DNA from: Exiguobacterium acetylicum
GTDB taxonomy: Bacteria > Bacillota > Bacilli > Exiguobacteriales > Exiguobacteriaceae
Length of the DNA: 64,000 bases
Assembly (NCBI RefSeq): GCF_019890935.1
Contig: NZ_CP082333.1
Coordinates: 3,081,501 to 3,145,500, forward strand
Direction: 5' to 3'
Position numbers and translations under genes: made by a program. Every line of letters starts with the position of its first letter. Position 1 is the first letter of the stretch. Positions 26,887 to 35,104 of the stretch are shown here, piece by piece. Below the pieces are notes generated by a model, which searched no databases, was not told the origin of the DNA, and saw only the letters and a program-made list of their open reading frames with translations.

Positions 26887-28122
26887 TTGAAACAAGAATT
26901 GATTGATCGTCTAACTACATACGTGAAAGTCGATACACAGTCGAATTATGAGAGTACGACTGTTCCAACAACTGAAGGGCAATGGACACTAGCTCGTTTG
27001 CTCATAGAAGAATTAAAGACCATTGGCATGGAAGAGGTCACGGTCGATGACAATGGTTATGTCATGGCGACGTTACCCGCTAATACAGATGCAGACATTC
27101 CGACAATTGGTTTTCTTGCTCACCTGGATACAGCAACGGACTTTACAGGTACGAATGTTCGTCCGCAACTCGTGGAAGCGTATGATGGAAATCCGATCAC
27201 GTTAAGTGAAGTACCGTCCGTCATCCTGTCGCCAACTGATTTTCCGGCACTACACAACTATGTTGGTCATACCTTAATGACAACGGATGGTACGACATTA
27301 CTCGGTGCCGATAATAAAGCCGGAATCGCAGAAATCATGACAGCCATGCATCATCTGATTTCACATCCAGAAATCAAGCATGGTCGCATTCGTGTTGCCT
27401 TTACGCCAGACGAAGAAATCGGTCGTGGACCACATCACTTCAATGTCGAAGCATTCGATGCCACGTATGCTTATACGGTTGACGGCGGTCCGCTGGGTGA
27501 ACTCGAATACGAAAGCTTTAATGCGGCTGCAGCCAAAATCGTCTTCCACGGAACAAATGTCCATCCGGGAACAGCAAAAGATAAGATGGTCAATTCGCAG
27601 AAACATGCGATGGCATTCCACGATCGTCTTCCTGGAGAAGAGTCTCCTGAATTCACGGATGGTTTCGAAGGTTTCTTTCACCTGATTTCGTTTGACGGTT
27701 CTGTCGAAAAAACGACGCTCGACTACATCATTCGTGATTTCGATCGTGAGGCGTTCGAAGGACGGAAACACTTCTTATCTGCCCTTGTCGATGAGTGGAA
27801 CAAAAAGTATGGCGCCGGCAGTGTCGAAATCGATTTACACGATCAATACTACAACATGCGTGAAAAAATCGAACCCCACATGCACATCGTCGATATCGCT
27901 CATGCAGCGATGGAGTCGCTTGATATCACACCGATCATTAAACCGATTCGTGGTGGAACGGATGGATCTCAACTTTCATACATGGGTCTTCCAACACCGA
28001 ACATCTTTACCGGTGGCGAGAACTACCATGGCAAGTTTGAATTCATTTCGGTCGATAATATGGTCAAAGCAACACAAGTGATCATTGCCATCGCTCAAGG
28101 ATTTGAACAAGCTTCGCGCTAA
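26887..28122 (+). CDS. pepT: Peptidase T, tripeptide aminopeptidase
   Basis: A cytoplasmic di-zinc aminopeptidase of family M20B that removes N-terminal residues from tripeptides. With the TTG start at 26887, preceded by AGAAGGGACG, it has 411 residues, the usual PepT length; the in-frame ATG at 26863 has no ribosome binding site. Zinc-ligand motifs are intact: [12 protein letters not shown] (His), [19 protein letters not shown] (bridging Asp), [10 protein letters not shown] (Glu) and [14 protein letters not shown] (Asp); the last ligand His is in [12 protein letters not shown]. It is monocistronic with a strong bidirectional terminator. Confidence 0.95.
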   Translation: MKQELIDRLTTYVKVDTQSNYESTTVPTTEGQWTLARLLIEELKTIGMEEVTVDDNGYVMATLPANTDADIPTIGFLAHLDTATDFTGTNVRPQLVEAYDGNPITLSEVPSVILSPTDFPALHNYVGHTLMTTDGTTLLGADNKAGIAEIMTAMHHLISHPEIKHGRIRVAFTPDEEIGRGPHHFNVEAFDATYAYTVDGGPLGELEYESFNAAAAKIVFHGTNVHPGTAKDKMVNSQKHAMAFHDRLPGEESPEFTDGFEGFFHLISFDGSVEKTTLDYIIRDFDREAFEGRKHFLSALVDEWNKKYGAGSVEIDLHDQYYNMREKIEPHMHIVDIAHAAMESLDITPIIKPIRGGTDGSQLSYMGLPTPNIFTGGENYHGKFEFISVDNMVKATQVIIAIAQGFEQASR

Positions 28123-28124
28123 TC

Positions 28125-28161
28125 AAAAAGCAGATTCTCAGCGCTGAGAATCTGCTTTTTT
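28125..28161. terminator. Bidirectional terminator between pepT and the WxL operon
   Basis: A near-perfect palindrome with AAAAAGCAGATTCTC paired to GAGAATCTGCTTTTT. Confidence 0.92.
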
Positions 28162-29181
28162 TCATGTCTGGCGTTGTTGTTTTTTCAAACGATAGATGTA
28201 ACCAATCAGCAAAAAGATAATCAACGTCGAGGCAATCATGAGTTCCTTCGACCATTCACCGACGAAGGAGTTGGAATTTTCCTCAATCTCTCGCTCAGGC
28301 ATCTGTTCTTTCATCTGGTCTGCTTGGCGCTTCGTGATTTTAAAGCTGTCTTTCCACTTCCACGTCTTTTCTTTTCCTTCAACACGGATCTTAATTTGAT
28401 ACGTACCTGGTTCTAAGATTCCTGTCGTTTCAATCGGTGTTCGCATATAAATCGACGGAGCAAATCGAACTTCCATCTCTTTACGAACAACGACTTTTTT
28501 GCCTTGCATGACGACGGCTTCGAACTTCATAGGCTGACTGATCGTCGGTACCTGATTGGCTAGCTTAACAAAGACGGTCGGTCTAGAAAAAGACGATTTT
28601 GCTTCTACCCCTTCGTACGTAATCTCAGGCGCCAGTTCTTTAATCGAAGATCGGACTTTCAAACCGATGATGTAAGAGTGACGATTTTGAATACCGATTG
28701 TATTTTTTTCAGCTGTTTCTTTTTCTGGTTTCTTTTCGACCCGAACACCCGCCAACAAGGTACCGTCTAAATCGTTCACAATCTCAAGTGGTAAAGAAAC
28801 GACTTTCGATTCGCCGCCCTTGATGAACGTCGATGTCGCGTTCGGTTGAATGAGATCCGTCAACGAAGTCGGAGCTAACGGGACCGGTTTCTTTTGATCG
28901 TAAACGATCAAACCATTATCGTTCGTCGTTGCATTCCGGATTGATGTCAAAAACGTATGATCATCAGGTCCATGATTGAAAATTCGAACTTGAATGTTCG
29001 TCTTTTGTTTTGCCGTCATACGTAAGTCAAAGTACGAGACACCAGAATCGACTTGGTAGGCATTCGGAACGGCTTCAATCGAAAAATTGACGCGATCTTC
29101 TGCAAAACTAGTCGAAGGTATGACGCAGAATAACAATCCATAAAGTAGTATAGCAAGACAACTAGCTCCCCATCGTTTCAT
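28162..29181 (-). CDS. DUF916/DUF3324 surface protein, WxL-locus membrane anchor
   Basis: A 339-residue cell-surface protein of the WxL-associated type: signal peptide (to about residue 28), DUF916 (peptidoglycan-binding, about 30-150), DUF3324 (about 160-290), a charged stalk and one C-terminal membrane helix (LMIASTLIIFLLIGYIY) with a basic cytoplasmic tail. Such proteins bind peptidoglycan and WxL partners and anchor the Csc-type surface complex. The start is taken at the ATG 29181; an in-frame GTG at 29193 is possible. It is the last gene of a three-gene operon, 23 bases after the small WxL gene. Confidence 0.9.
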   Translation of the reverse strand: MKRWGASCLAILLYGLLFCVIPSTSFAEDRVNFSIEAVPNAYQVDSGVSYFDLRMTAKQKTNIQVRIFNHGPDDHTFLTSIRNATTNDNGLIVYDQKKPVPLAPTSLTDLIQPNATSTFIKGGESKVVSLPLEIVNDLDGTLLAGVRVEKKPEKETAEKNTIGIQNRHSYIIGLKVRSSIKELAPEITYEGVEAKSSFSRPTVFVKLANQVPTISQPMKFEAVVMQGKKVVVRKEMEVRFAPSIYMRTPIETTGILEPGTYQIKIRVEGKEKTWKWKDSFKITKRQADQMKEQMPEREIEENSNSFVGEWSKELMIASTLIIFLLIGYIYRLKKQQRQT

Positions 29182-29204
29182 CTTTGTCTTCACCTGCTTT
29201 CAAG

Positions 29205-29897
29205 TCAATTCACGACATCCGTAAGCGTCCAGTCGAGTGTTGCGGTGTGTGTGCCTTGCACTTGAGAATTGATTGGTACATTGAGTTTGATGTAATCGTT
29301 ATCGGTTCCGTTACCCTTCCAGTAAATTTGCCAAGTTGAGAACGTTCCTTCTGGGGATGTTAGTATCGTTTGCGCATCTCCTGCATTTCCTGGTGTCAAT
29401 GTTATATCTTGTGTCGTAGGTGCCGCGAATCCTGATACATTCACTAATGTTTGAACAGTACCGGCATCAATGGATAACGTCGAACCTATTAACGAGGGCT
29501 TTCCACCTTCATCTATAAAGTCTCCCAACTTCACGGTTACTTCCCATTCTGTCCGATTAACCCGTCGATCCGTTACTTGGAGAAATGGTTTTTGATCGGT
29601 CGCCTTAAACTCTGCTTTATTGGAAAGCAATTCGTTTGATCCAAAATCAAAGTTAGGCGCATAATCGAGTGTCAATGGTCCTGTATTTCCTGTAGGTTTA
29701 TTTCCGCCGTTTTTGTCTGGTTCATATGGATTGTTCGGGTCCCGATCATCTGGATCCACGATGACCGGTGCTTCATTCGTCGTGAACGTAATTTTTGCCG
29801 TCGACTCGCCCGTAGAAGTCGCCGCCCATGCAGTGGTTGTTCCTAAAACCAAAGCTGTACTCATCAATACCGTCGAAACAGCGAAACGTTTCTTCAT
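29205..29897 (-). CDS. WxL-domain surface protein
   Basis: A 230-residue secreted protein with a signal peptide ending in AWAA, a short Asp/Pro/Asn-rich spacer (DPDDRDPNNPYEPD) and a C-terminal WxL domain. The two Trp motifs are TEWEVTV (about residue 125) and LDWTLTD at the very end, the usual position. WxL domains attach non-covalently to peptidoglycan. The ATG at 29897 follows AAAAGGAGAGAACAGAA. It lies 16 bases downstream of the large WxL gene and upstream of the DUF916 protein, the standard order for such loci. Confidence 0.92.
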   Translation of the reverse strand: MKKRFAVSTVLMSTALVLGTTTAWAATSTGESTAKITFTTNEAPVIVDPDDRDPNNPYEPDKNGGNKPTGNTGPLTLDYAPNFDFGSNELLSNKAEFKATDQKPFLQVTDRRVNRTEWEVTVKLGDFIDEGGKPSLIGSTLSIDAGTVQTLVNVSGFAAPTTQDITLTPGNAGDAQTILTSPEGTFSTWQIYWKGNGTDNDYIKLNVPINSQVQGTHTATLDWTLTDVVN

Positions 29898-29913
29898 TTC
29901 TGTTCTCTCCTTT

Positions 29914-31521
29914 TCATGGTGCATTGATTAAACTCCATTGAATGCCTGCGCTATACGATGAAGGTTTTGGATATTTGCCAGTTAAGTCGAGAATGATCCC
30001 TTCGTTTTCTGCGTAGGTTAACGGTGTCTGATTCGAGCTTGCCGACATCGTCCCTGTTGCGATTTCAATAGCAGTCGTTTGTAACAATTGGGTTTTCGAA
30101 GTGGTCTTAAAATAAAGAACATCGCTCAACACGTCATTGTCTGTACTCGTCAAAGGACGACTGAGACTTGCTTGTAACTTCCAGTTGTAACCTGTTGCAT
30201 TTTCGTGCGAAATAGAAATCGTCATTGGGGACAAGCGAGGGATGATTTTCTCACGTCCTGTCAACTCATGACTTCCGAAATCTAGCGTATCCGGAACACT
30301 TAAGTTGAATGTAGGTCCGATTCCAAGTGTTGCTGTAGCCGTACCACTACTTAAAACATTCAAATCAACTAACCCATCTGCTAAAACACTCCGGAACGTA
30401 TAGACTTTATCGACTCCGACTGGTAGATTTCCGACTTTGAAAGATAAGGTGAATCGATCGCTACTTAGAAGAGATAGCTTTAATAAAGAGCTAACATCAG
30501 CATAGATTTGGTTATTCGTTCGATCGATTATTGCTGTCGCATCCCTGGTTTGCGATCCAATTCCAAGTAATCCACTATAGCGATATTGCAGTTTGACGGA
30601 ACTCGTTTCAATACTTTGCATCACTTCTGGTGGTAGTCGAAAAATAATATATCCACTTGATAAATTTAAGCTCAACAATCCAGAAACAGTATTTTCTAGT
30701 GTGATCGTTTTAGTCGTTCCATTATAGGAAGCATCTAAGCTTGATGTTCCGAGCAGTGCTACTCCAGCAAGCATCGGTACAACCGCTTGTTGCTTCTCTT
30801 GTCTTGGTTTAGGTGACGTTAGGACAGGAGTTTCGATTTCGTTCGGTGATTCTGCTTTACCAGAATCAGGTTGGTCGGGAATTTTGTTTTCCTCTTCATC
30901 AGTAGGTGCTGTCTCAGGTGTCAGTGGATCTTCATTCTCGGTTGGAGATGTCTCTGATGTTGATGGGTCTTCACTCTCGGTTGGAGGTGTCTCGGGTGTT
31001 AGTGGGTCTTCGTTCTCGGTTGGAGGTGTCTCGGGTGTTAGTGGGTCTTCGTTCTCGGTTGGGGGTGTCTCGGGTGTTAGTGGGTCTTCGCTCTCGGTTG
31101 GGGGTGTCTCGGGTGTTGGTGGGTCTTCGCTCTCGGTTGGAGGTGTCTCGGGTGTTGATGGATTTTCGCTCTCGGTTGGAGGTGTCTCGGGTGTTGGTGG
31201 GTCTTCGCTCTCGGTTGGAGCTGTCTCGGGTGTTGGTGGGTCTTCACTCTCGGTTGGGGGTGTCTCGGGTGTTGGTAGGACCTCACTCTCGGTTGATGGC
31301 GTCTCCTCTACTTCTACGAGCTCTTCGCATTGTTCGATTTCCTCTTTTTCCAACAAGTCCTTTTTCTTTGGATCATTCAACGTCTCTTCACAAAACGATG
31401 ACGTCAAAGGGTCTGGAATTTCGAATTCCTCAGTCGTCGCATGACTGTGCGGAATCGGAAAGCTTGTTGCCAGTAAGATCATTAAGATGATAAAAAGATT
31501 CGGTGATCGATTTCGATACAA
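29914..31521 (-). CDS. Large WxL-domain surface protein with Pro/Glu/Thr repeat stalk
   Basis: A 535-residue secreted protein: signal peptide (about 1-29), an acidic region with two cysteines (C44, C65), ten 13-residue repeats of the type PPTPETPPTESED (about 83-212), a middle beta-rich domain, and a C-terminal WxL domain with YNWKLQAS and IQWSLINAP. The repeats form a stiff, negatively charged stalk that should lift the middle domain away from the wall. The start is TTG at 31521, after GAAGGAGGAATTTTA. It is the first gene of the WxL operon. No LPXTG motif is present, so attachment relies on the WxL domain. Confidence 0.9.
   Translation of the reverse strand: MYRNRSPNLFIILMILLATSFPIPHSHATTEEFEIPDPLTSSFCEETLNDPKKKDLLEKEEIEQCEELVEVEETPSTESEVLPTPETPPTESEDPPTPETAPTESEDPPTPETPPTESENPSTPETPPTESEDPPTPETPPTESEDPLTPETPPTENEDPLTPETPPTENEDPLTPETPPTESEDPSTSETSPTENEDPLTPETAPTDEEENKIPDQPDSGKAESPNEIETPVLTSPKPRQEKQQAVVPMLAGVALLGTSSLDASYNGTTKTITLENTVSGLLSLNLSSGYIIFRLPPEVMQSIETSSVKLQYRYSGLLGIGSQTRDATAIIDRTNNQIYADVSSLLKLSLLSSDRFTLSFKVGNLPVGVDKVYTFRSVLADGLVDLNVLSSGTATATLGIGPTFNLSVPDTLDFGSHELTGREKIIPRLSPMTISISHENATGYNWKLQASLSRPLTSTDNDVLSDVLYFKTTSKTQLLQTTAIEIATGTMSASSNQTPLTYAENEGIILDLTGKYPKPSSYSAGIQWSLINAP
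30886..31275 (-). repeat. Ten 39-bp coding tandem repeats
   Basis: Ten in-frame units of 13 codons encode P(P/S/L)TPET(P/A)PTE(S/N)E(D/N). Neighbouring units are almost identical in DNA, especially in the centre of the array, so copy number probably varies among strains. Confidence 0.9.
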
Positions 31522-31718
31522 TAAAATTCCTCCTTCAATTGGAACAATTCATTGACCTAGTTAATCTAAATGACTTTTCTTTACACCTTTTTCCTTATAA
31601 AAAAGGTAATTAAACCATTAATTTGGGATTTAAAAGATATAAAATGTATCATTTTTTATTGGTATATTAAAATTTAATACCATAAGAGCATTAGTACAAT
31701 TATTTTATTATGATGAAA
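31522..31718. other. AT-rich promoter region of the WxL operon
   Basis: About 200 very AT-rich bases without a gene. It must contain the WxL operon promoter, but I could not pick one set of -35/-10 boxes over others. Confidence 0.5.
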
Positions 31719-31747
31719 TAAAAAAATGTGCTTGTCTCCAAGCACAT
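31719..31747 (-). terminator. Terminator after the SPFH gene
   Basis: ATGTGCTTG / CAAGCACAT with a 4-base loop, followed on the minus strand by seven T. Confidence 0.9.
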
Positions 31748-31753
31748 CGAGAT

Positions 31754-32623
31754 TTAATTCTTTTCTTCTGTTGTAGCATCTGGAAGCGGTAATTGAACCA
31801 TACTACCCGACCCACTGACGAGTGGTGACTTCCCGTCCCACTTCTTAACGGCTTCGTATTGAATCATTTCTTCCGTCAATGTCTTCTGTAGTTCTTTTTG
31901 AGCTTTTGCCAATCCTTGCGCTTCGATCAAACGGGCATCTGCTGCTCCTTTCGCTTCTACGCGAAGACGTTCTGCTTCTGCTTTAGCGATTTCAAGATCC
32001 GTTTTCTTTTTATCGAGTTCCTGCGACGCTTTGACACGCGCATCGATTGCTTCCTGTGTCTTTTCATCTGGTTTCGGCGCACCGAGTGCGACATCTTCGA
32101 TGATGAAACCGATATCCTTGACGTCTTCTGCAAACTGCGTCTGAATGCTCGTCGAGACATTCCCTGATTTTTCACCGAACAGTTCAAGGACGGTGACTTT
32201 CGAGATTTGCTCACGCGATGCATCATAAAGTCGTTGTTTTAAATAACCTTTTGCAATCTCATCGATTTCGATTGGTCCGAACTTGTTGAAGACTTTCGTC
32301 ACCTTATCCGGTGAGACGGAGAAGCTGTATGTAAAGTCAACGACGATGTTCTTTCCATCCTTGGTTGCAAGTGTCATGTTCTCAAGCGCTTTTGTCTGTG
32401 TTCGAATCGGATACTCCGTCACCCGTGTGATCGGTGAAACGACATGCCAACCTTGTGATAACGTCTCATCTTTGACACCGCTTGACGGTGTATAGACAAC
32501 ACCAACTTGTCCAGGTTCGATTTGTTCAACGATGAACGGCGTTGTTGCAAGCAACGCTAGTACGAGCACACCAGCGATGATCATCGACGGGCGAATTTTT
32601 TTCTTCGGTTTGATTTCTCTCAT
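31754..32623 (-). CDS. SPFH/prohibitin-family membrane protein
   Basis: A 289-residue SPFH (band 7/prohibitin) protein with an N-terminal membrane helix (about residues 13-31), the SPFH domain (GQVGVVYTPSSGVK to about 190) and a long Ala/Glu/Lys/Arg-rich coiled coil (about 195-265) ending in an acidic tail. Such proteins form large cage-like rings that organise membrane microdomains and control proteases or protein quality. The ATG at 32623 overlaps the stop of the 34-residue gene upstream in ATGA, a sign of translational coupling. Expression therefore depends on the upstream start. Confidence 0.92.
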   Translation of the reverse strand: MREIKPKKKIRPSMIIAGVLVLALLATTPFIVEQIEPGQVGVVYTPSSGVKDETLSQGWHVVSPITRVTEYPIRTQTKALENMTLATKDGKNIVVDFTYSFSVSPDKVTKVFNKFGPIEIDEIAKGYLKQRLYDASREQISKVTVLELFGEKSGNVSTSIQTQFAEDVKDIGFIIEDVALGAPKPDEKTQEAIDARVKASQELDKKKTDLEIAKAEAERLRVEAKGAADARLIEAQGLAKAQKELQKTLTEEMIQYEAVKKWDGKSPLVSGSGSMVQLPLPDATTEEKN

Positions 32624-32724
32624 TCTGAATCTCCTTTATCGATCTTTTCTTGGATATAGCGGTAGAGTTCCATGCCAAGCAAAACGATGAGGGCGAAAAA
32701 CAATAATGTGAAAAAGATGGCCAT
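32620..32724 (-). CDS. 34-residue single-pass membrane protein coupled to SPFH
   Basis: A short gene starting at ATG 32724, 5 bases after TTAGAGGAGGGG, and ending in TGA that overlaps the SPFH start codon. Its product is one hydrophobic helix (AIFFTLLFFALIVLLGMELY) followed by a charged tail (RYIQEKIDKGDSE). The strong ribosome binding site and the ATGA overlap are good evidence that it is real. It could be a regulator or partner of the SPFH ring, or a leader peptide for coupling. No family was recognised. Confidence 0.75.
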   Translation of the reverse strand: MAIFFTLLFFALIVLLGMELYRYIQEKIDKGDSE

Positions 32725-32922
32725 CTAACCCCTCCTCTAACGAATTCCTTACTTTCTTCTACGTATCTATCTGGAAAATGTTTCATTTTTTTAAATGTCC
32801 GGTTGCTTATTTTTAATTTCTGTCCTAATATGGAGGGAACTTTGCCTGCTCTACGACAGATCACGATTTGTGGTACACTCGAATGAGCACATCACTTACT
32901 AGAAACGAGGGTTCATCTCTAT

Positions 32923-34545
32923 ATGATTACAGTACAAAACGTCGGTCTTCGCTTTGCAGACCGAAAATTATTCGAAGACGTCAACATCAAGTTCACACCA
33001 GGTAACTGTTACGGTTTGATCGGTGCAAACGGCGCCGGTAAATCGACATTCTTGAAAATTCTCGCTGGTGACATCGAAGCACAACAAGGCGATGTCATCA
33101 TCACACCAGGCGAACGTTTAGGCGTTCTCCGTCAGAACCATTACGAATACGAAGAATTCCAAGTCATCGAAACGGTCATGATGGGACACAAACGTCTCTA
33201 TGAAGTCATGAAAGAAAAAGATGCGATTTATATGAAAGAAGATTTCTCGGACGAAGACGGTATGCGCGCTGCTGAACTCGAAGGTGAATTCGCTGAGATG
33301 AACGGTTGGGAAGCAGAGTCGGAAGCCGCAATGCTTCTTCAAGGACTCGGTATCAAGGAAGACCTTCACTCGAAAACGATGGCTGAGCTGACAGGATCGG
33401 AAAAGGTCAAAGTCTTGCTTGCACAAGCGTTGTTCGGCAAACCAGACATTCTCTTACTCGATGAGCCAACGAACGGACTTGATTTGAAAGCTGTCAAATG
33501 GCTCGAAGAATTCTTGATTGGATTCGAAAACACGGTCATCGTCATTTCCCACGACCGTCACTTCTTGAACAACGTCTGTACGCACATGGCGGATCTCGAT
33601 TACGGTAAGATTCAATTGTATATCGGAAACTACGATTTCTGGTACGAGTCAAGTCAGCTTGCTTCGCGTATGGCAAGTGACCAAAACAAGAAAAAAGAAG
33701 AGAAGATCAAAGAACTTCAAGCCTTCATCGCGCGTTTCAGCTCAAACGCTTCAAAAGCGAAACAAGCGACGTCGCGGAAGAAATTGCTTGATAAAATCAC
33801 ACTCGACGACATTCGTCCATCGTCACGCCGTTATCCGTTCGTCGGTTTTACACCGGAACGCGAAATCGGAAATGATCTCTTGATGGTCGACGGTATCTCG
33901 AAGACGATCGATGGCGTCAAAGTCCTTGATAACGTCCGCTTCTCGTTGAACAAAACGGATAAAGTCGCGTTCATCAGTCAGAGCGATATCGCAATCACGA
34001 CTCTCTTCAAAATCCTTATGGGTGAGATGGAACCGGATAGCGGTACGTTCAAATGGGGCGTCACGACTTCGCAGTCGTACTTGCCAAAAGATAACTCGGA
34101 ATTCTTCGAAGGCTCGGATAAGACGATCCTCGATTGGCTCCGTCAGTATTCGCCGGCAGATGAGAGCGATACGTTCCTCCGTGGATTCCTCGGACGGATG
34201 CTCTTCTCAGGAGAAGAAGTCATGAAAAAAGCCTCTGTCTTATCTGGGGGCGAAAAAGTCCGTTGTATGCTTTCAAAAGCAATGCTCAGCGGCGCTAACG
34301 TTCTCGTCCTCGACGATCCAACGAACCACTTGGATCTCGAATCGATCACAGCACTCAACGATGGCTTGATCGCTTACAAAGGCGCAATGCTCTTTAGCTC
34401 GCATGACCATCAGTTCGTCGAAACGATCGCGAACCGTATCATCGAGTTAACGCCGAACGGTATCGTCGATAAAGAAACGACATACGATGAGTACTTGAAC
34501 AATGATACGATCCAACAGCAATTAACAGCGTTATACGCGCAATGA
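32923..34545 (+). CDS. ykpA: ABC-F ATPase, YkpA/YbiT-like
   Basis: A 540-residue cytoplasmic ABC-F protein with two ATP-binding domains and no membrane part, expected to act on the ribosome E site. The first Walker A is GANGAGKST near residue 36, with signature LTGSEKVKVLLAQALFG and Walker B ILLLDEPTNGLDL. The interdomain linker (about 240-310) is Lys-rich. The second domain has an unusual Walker A region (ISQSDIAITT instead of GxNGxGKST), as found in the YkpA/YbiT branch, with signature VLSGGEKVRCMLSKAML and Walker B VLVLDDPTNHLDL. The start ATG 32923 has a distant GAGGG. A terminator follows. Confidence 0.92.
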   Translation: MITVQNVGLRFADRKLFEDVNIKFTPGNCYGLIGANGAGKSTFLKILAGDIEAQQGDVIITPGERLGVLRQNHYEYEEFQVIETVMMGHKRLYEVMKEKDAIYMKEDFSDEDGMRAAELEGEFAEMNGWEAESEAAMLLQGLGIKEDLHSKTMAELTGSEKVKVLLAQALFGKPDILLLDEPTNGLDLKAVKWLEEFLIGFENTVIVISHDRHFLNNVCTHMADLDYGKIQLYIGNYDFWYESSQLASRMASDQNKKKEEKIKELQAFIARFSSNASKAKQATSRKKLLDKITLDDIRPSSRRYPFVGFTPEREIGNDLLMVDGISKTIDGVKVLDNVRFSLNKTDKVAFISQSDIAITTLFKILMGEMEPDSGTFKWGVTTSQSYLPKDNSEFFEGSDKTILDWLRQYSPADESDTFLRGFLGRMLFSGEEVMKKASVLSGGEKVRCMLSKAMLSGANVLVLDDPTNHLDLESITALNDGLIAYKGAMLFSSHDHQFVETIANRIIELTPNGIVDKETTYDEYLNNDTIQQQLTALYAQ

Positions 34546-34552
34546 TTTTGAG

Positions 34553-34585
34553 GAGACCGGAACTGTCGTTTCGGTCTCTTTTTTG
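34553..34585 (+). terminator. Terminator after the ABC-F gene
   Basis: GAGACCG pairs with CGGTCTC and is followed by seven T. Confidence 0.85.
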
Positions 34586-34609
34586 AATACATTAAAGGAG
34601 GAATGCAAC

Positions 34610-34990
34610 ATGCGGCACCGCGTATGCGCTGCGTTGATTGAAGAGCAACAAATCCTAATGGTCGAATTACACACGCCTTCCCGGACGTTCTGGACGTTAC
34701 CGGGCGGAGGTGTCGAGAGTGGCGAAACAAAAGAACAAGCCGTCGTGCGCGAAGTATTAGAGGAGACACACCTTCACATCACGATTGAACGGCAACTCTA
34801 TGACATCTCGATCAATCAAGGAACTGAGACGTGTTTTCTCGTCCGACGTGCCTTAGGCAGTCCTGCACCTCGACTCGGGATCGATCCCGAACTCCCATTT
34901 GACCAACAAGAATTACGAACCGTCCGTTTCCGACCATTAAAGGAGCTTCACGATGATCCACAGATTGCTCGTTTGCTGACCTTACTGTAA
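34610..34990 (+). CDS. Nudix hydrolase
   Basis: A 126-residue Nudix pyrophosphohydrolase with a complete box: GGVESGETKEQAVVREVLEE. The chain starts RHRVCAALIEEQQILMVEL and lacks extra domains. The substrate is not evident; many such small Nudix proteins hydrolyse nucleotide sugars, ADP-ribose or damaged dNTPs. ATG 34610 follows AAAGGAGGAATGCAAC. It sits between the ABC-F terminator and phoX, 114 bases from the latter, and is probably expressed alone. Confidence 0.88.
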   Translation: MRHRVCAALIEEQQILMVELHTPSRTFWTLPGGGVESGETKEQAVVREVLEETHLHITIERQLYDISINQGTETCFLVRRALGSPAPRLGIDPELPFDQQELRTVRFRPLKELHDDPQIARLLTLL

Positions 34991-35104
34991 AGGTAACATT
35001 AACTAACTGAGATAAAACTGACCAGGTTTCTTTACACCCTCTACATAATCGACTGATTAAATGGAAATGTAGCAACAACACAAACTCATTTGGGGGAAAC
35101 AAAA

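Noticed and set aside
30886-31275. Regular 39-bp repeats as a CRISPR array
   Set aside because: The repeats are contiguous without unique spacers and are in frame inside a surface protein gene.
30884-31490. Long open frames on the plus strand opposite the WxL repeat array
   Set aside because: They are Val/Ser/Gly- or Leu/Arg/Val-rich translations of the complementary repeat DNA, without ribosome binding sites or families; they mirror the repeat composition.
34991-35090. Pho box upstream of phoX
   Set aside because: TTAAC- and TTTACA-like words are present but without the regular 11-bp spacing of PhoP repeats.
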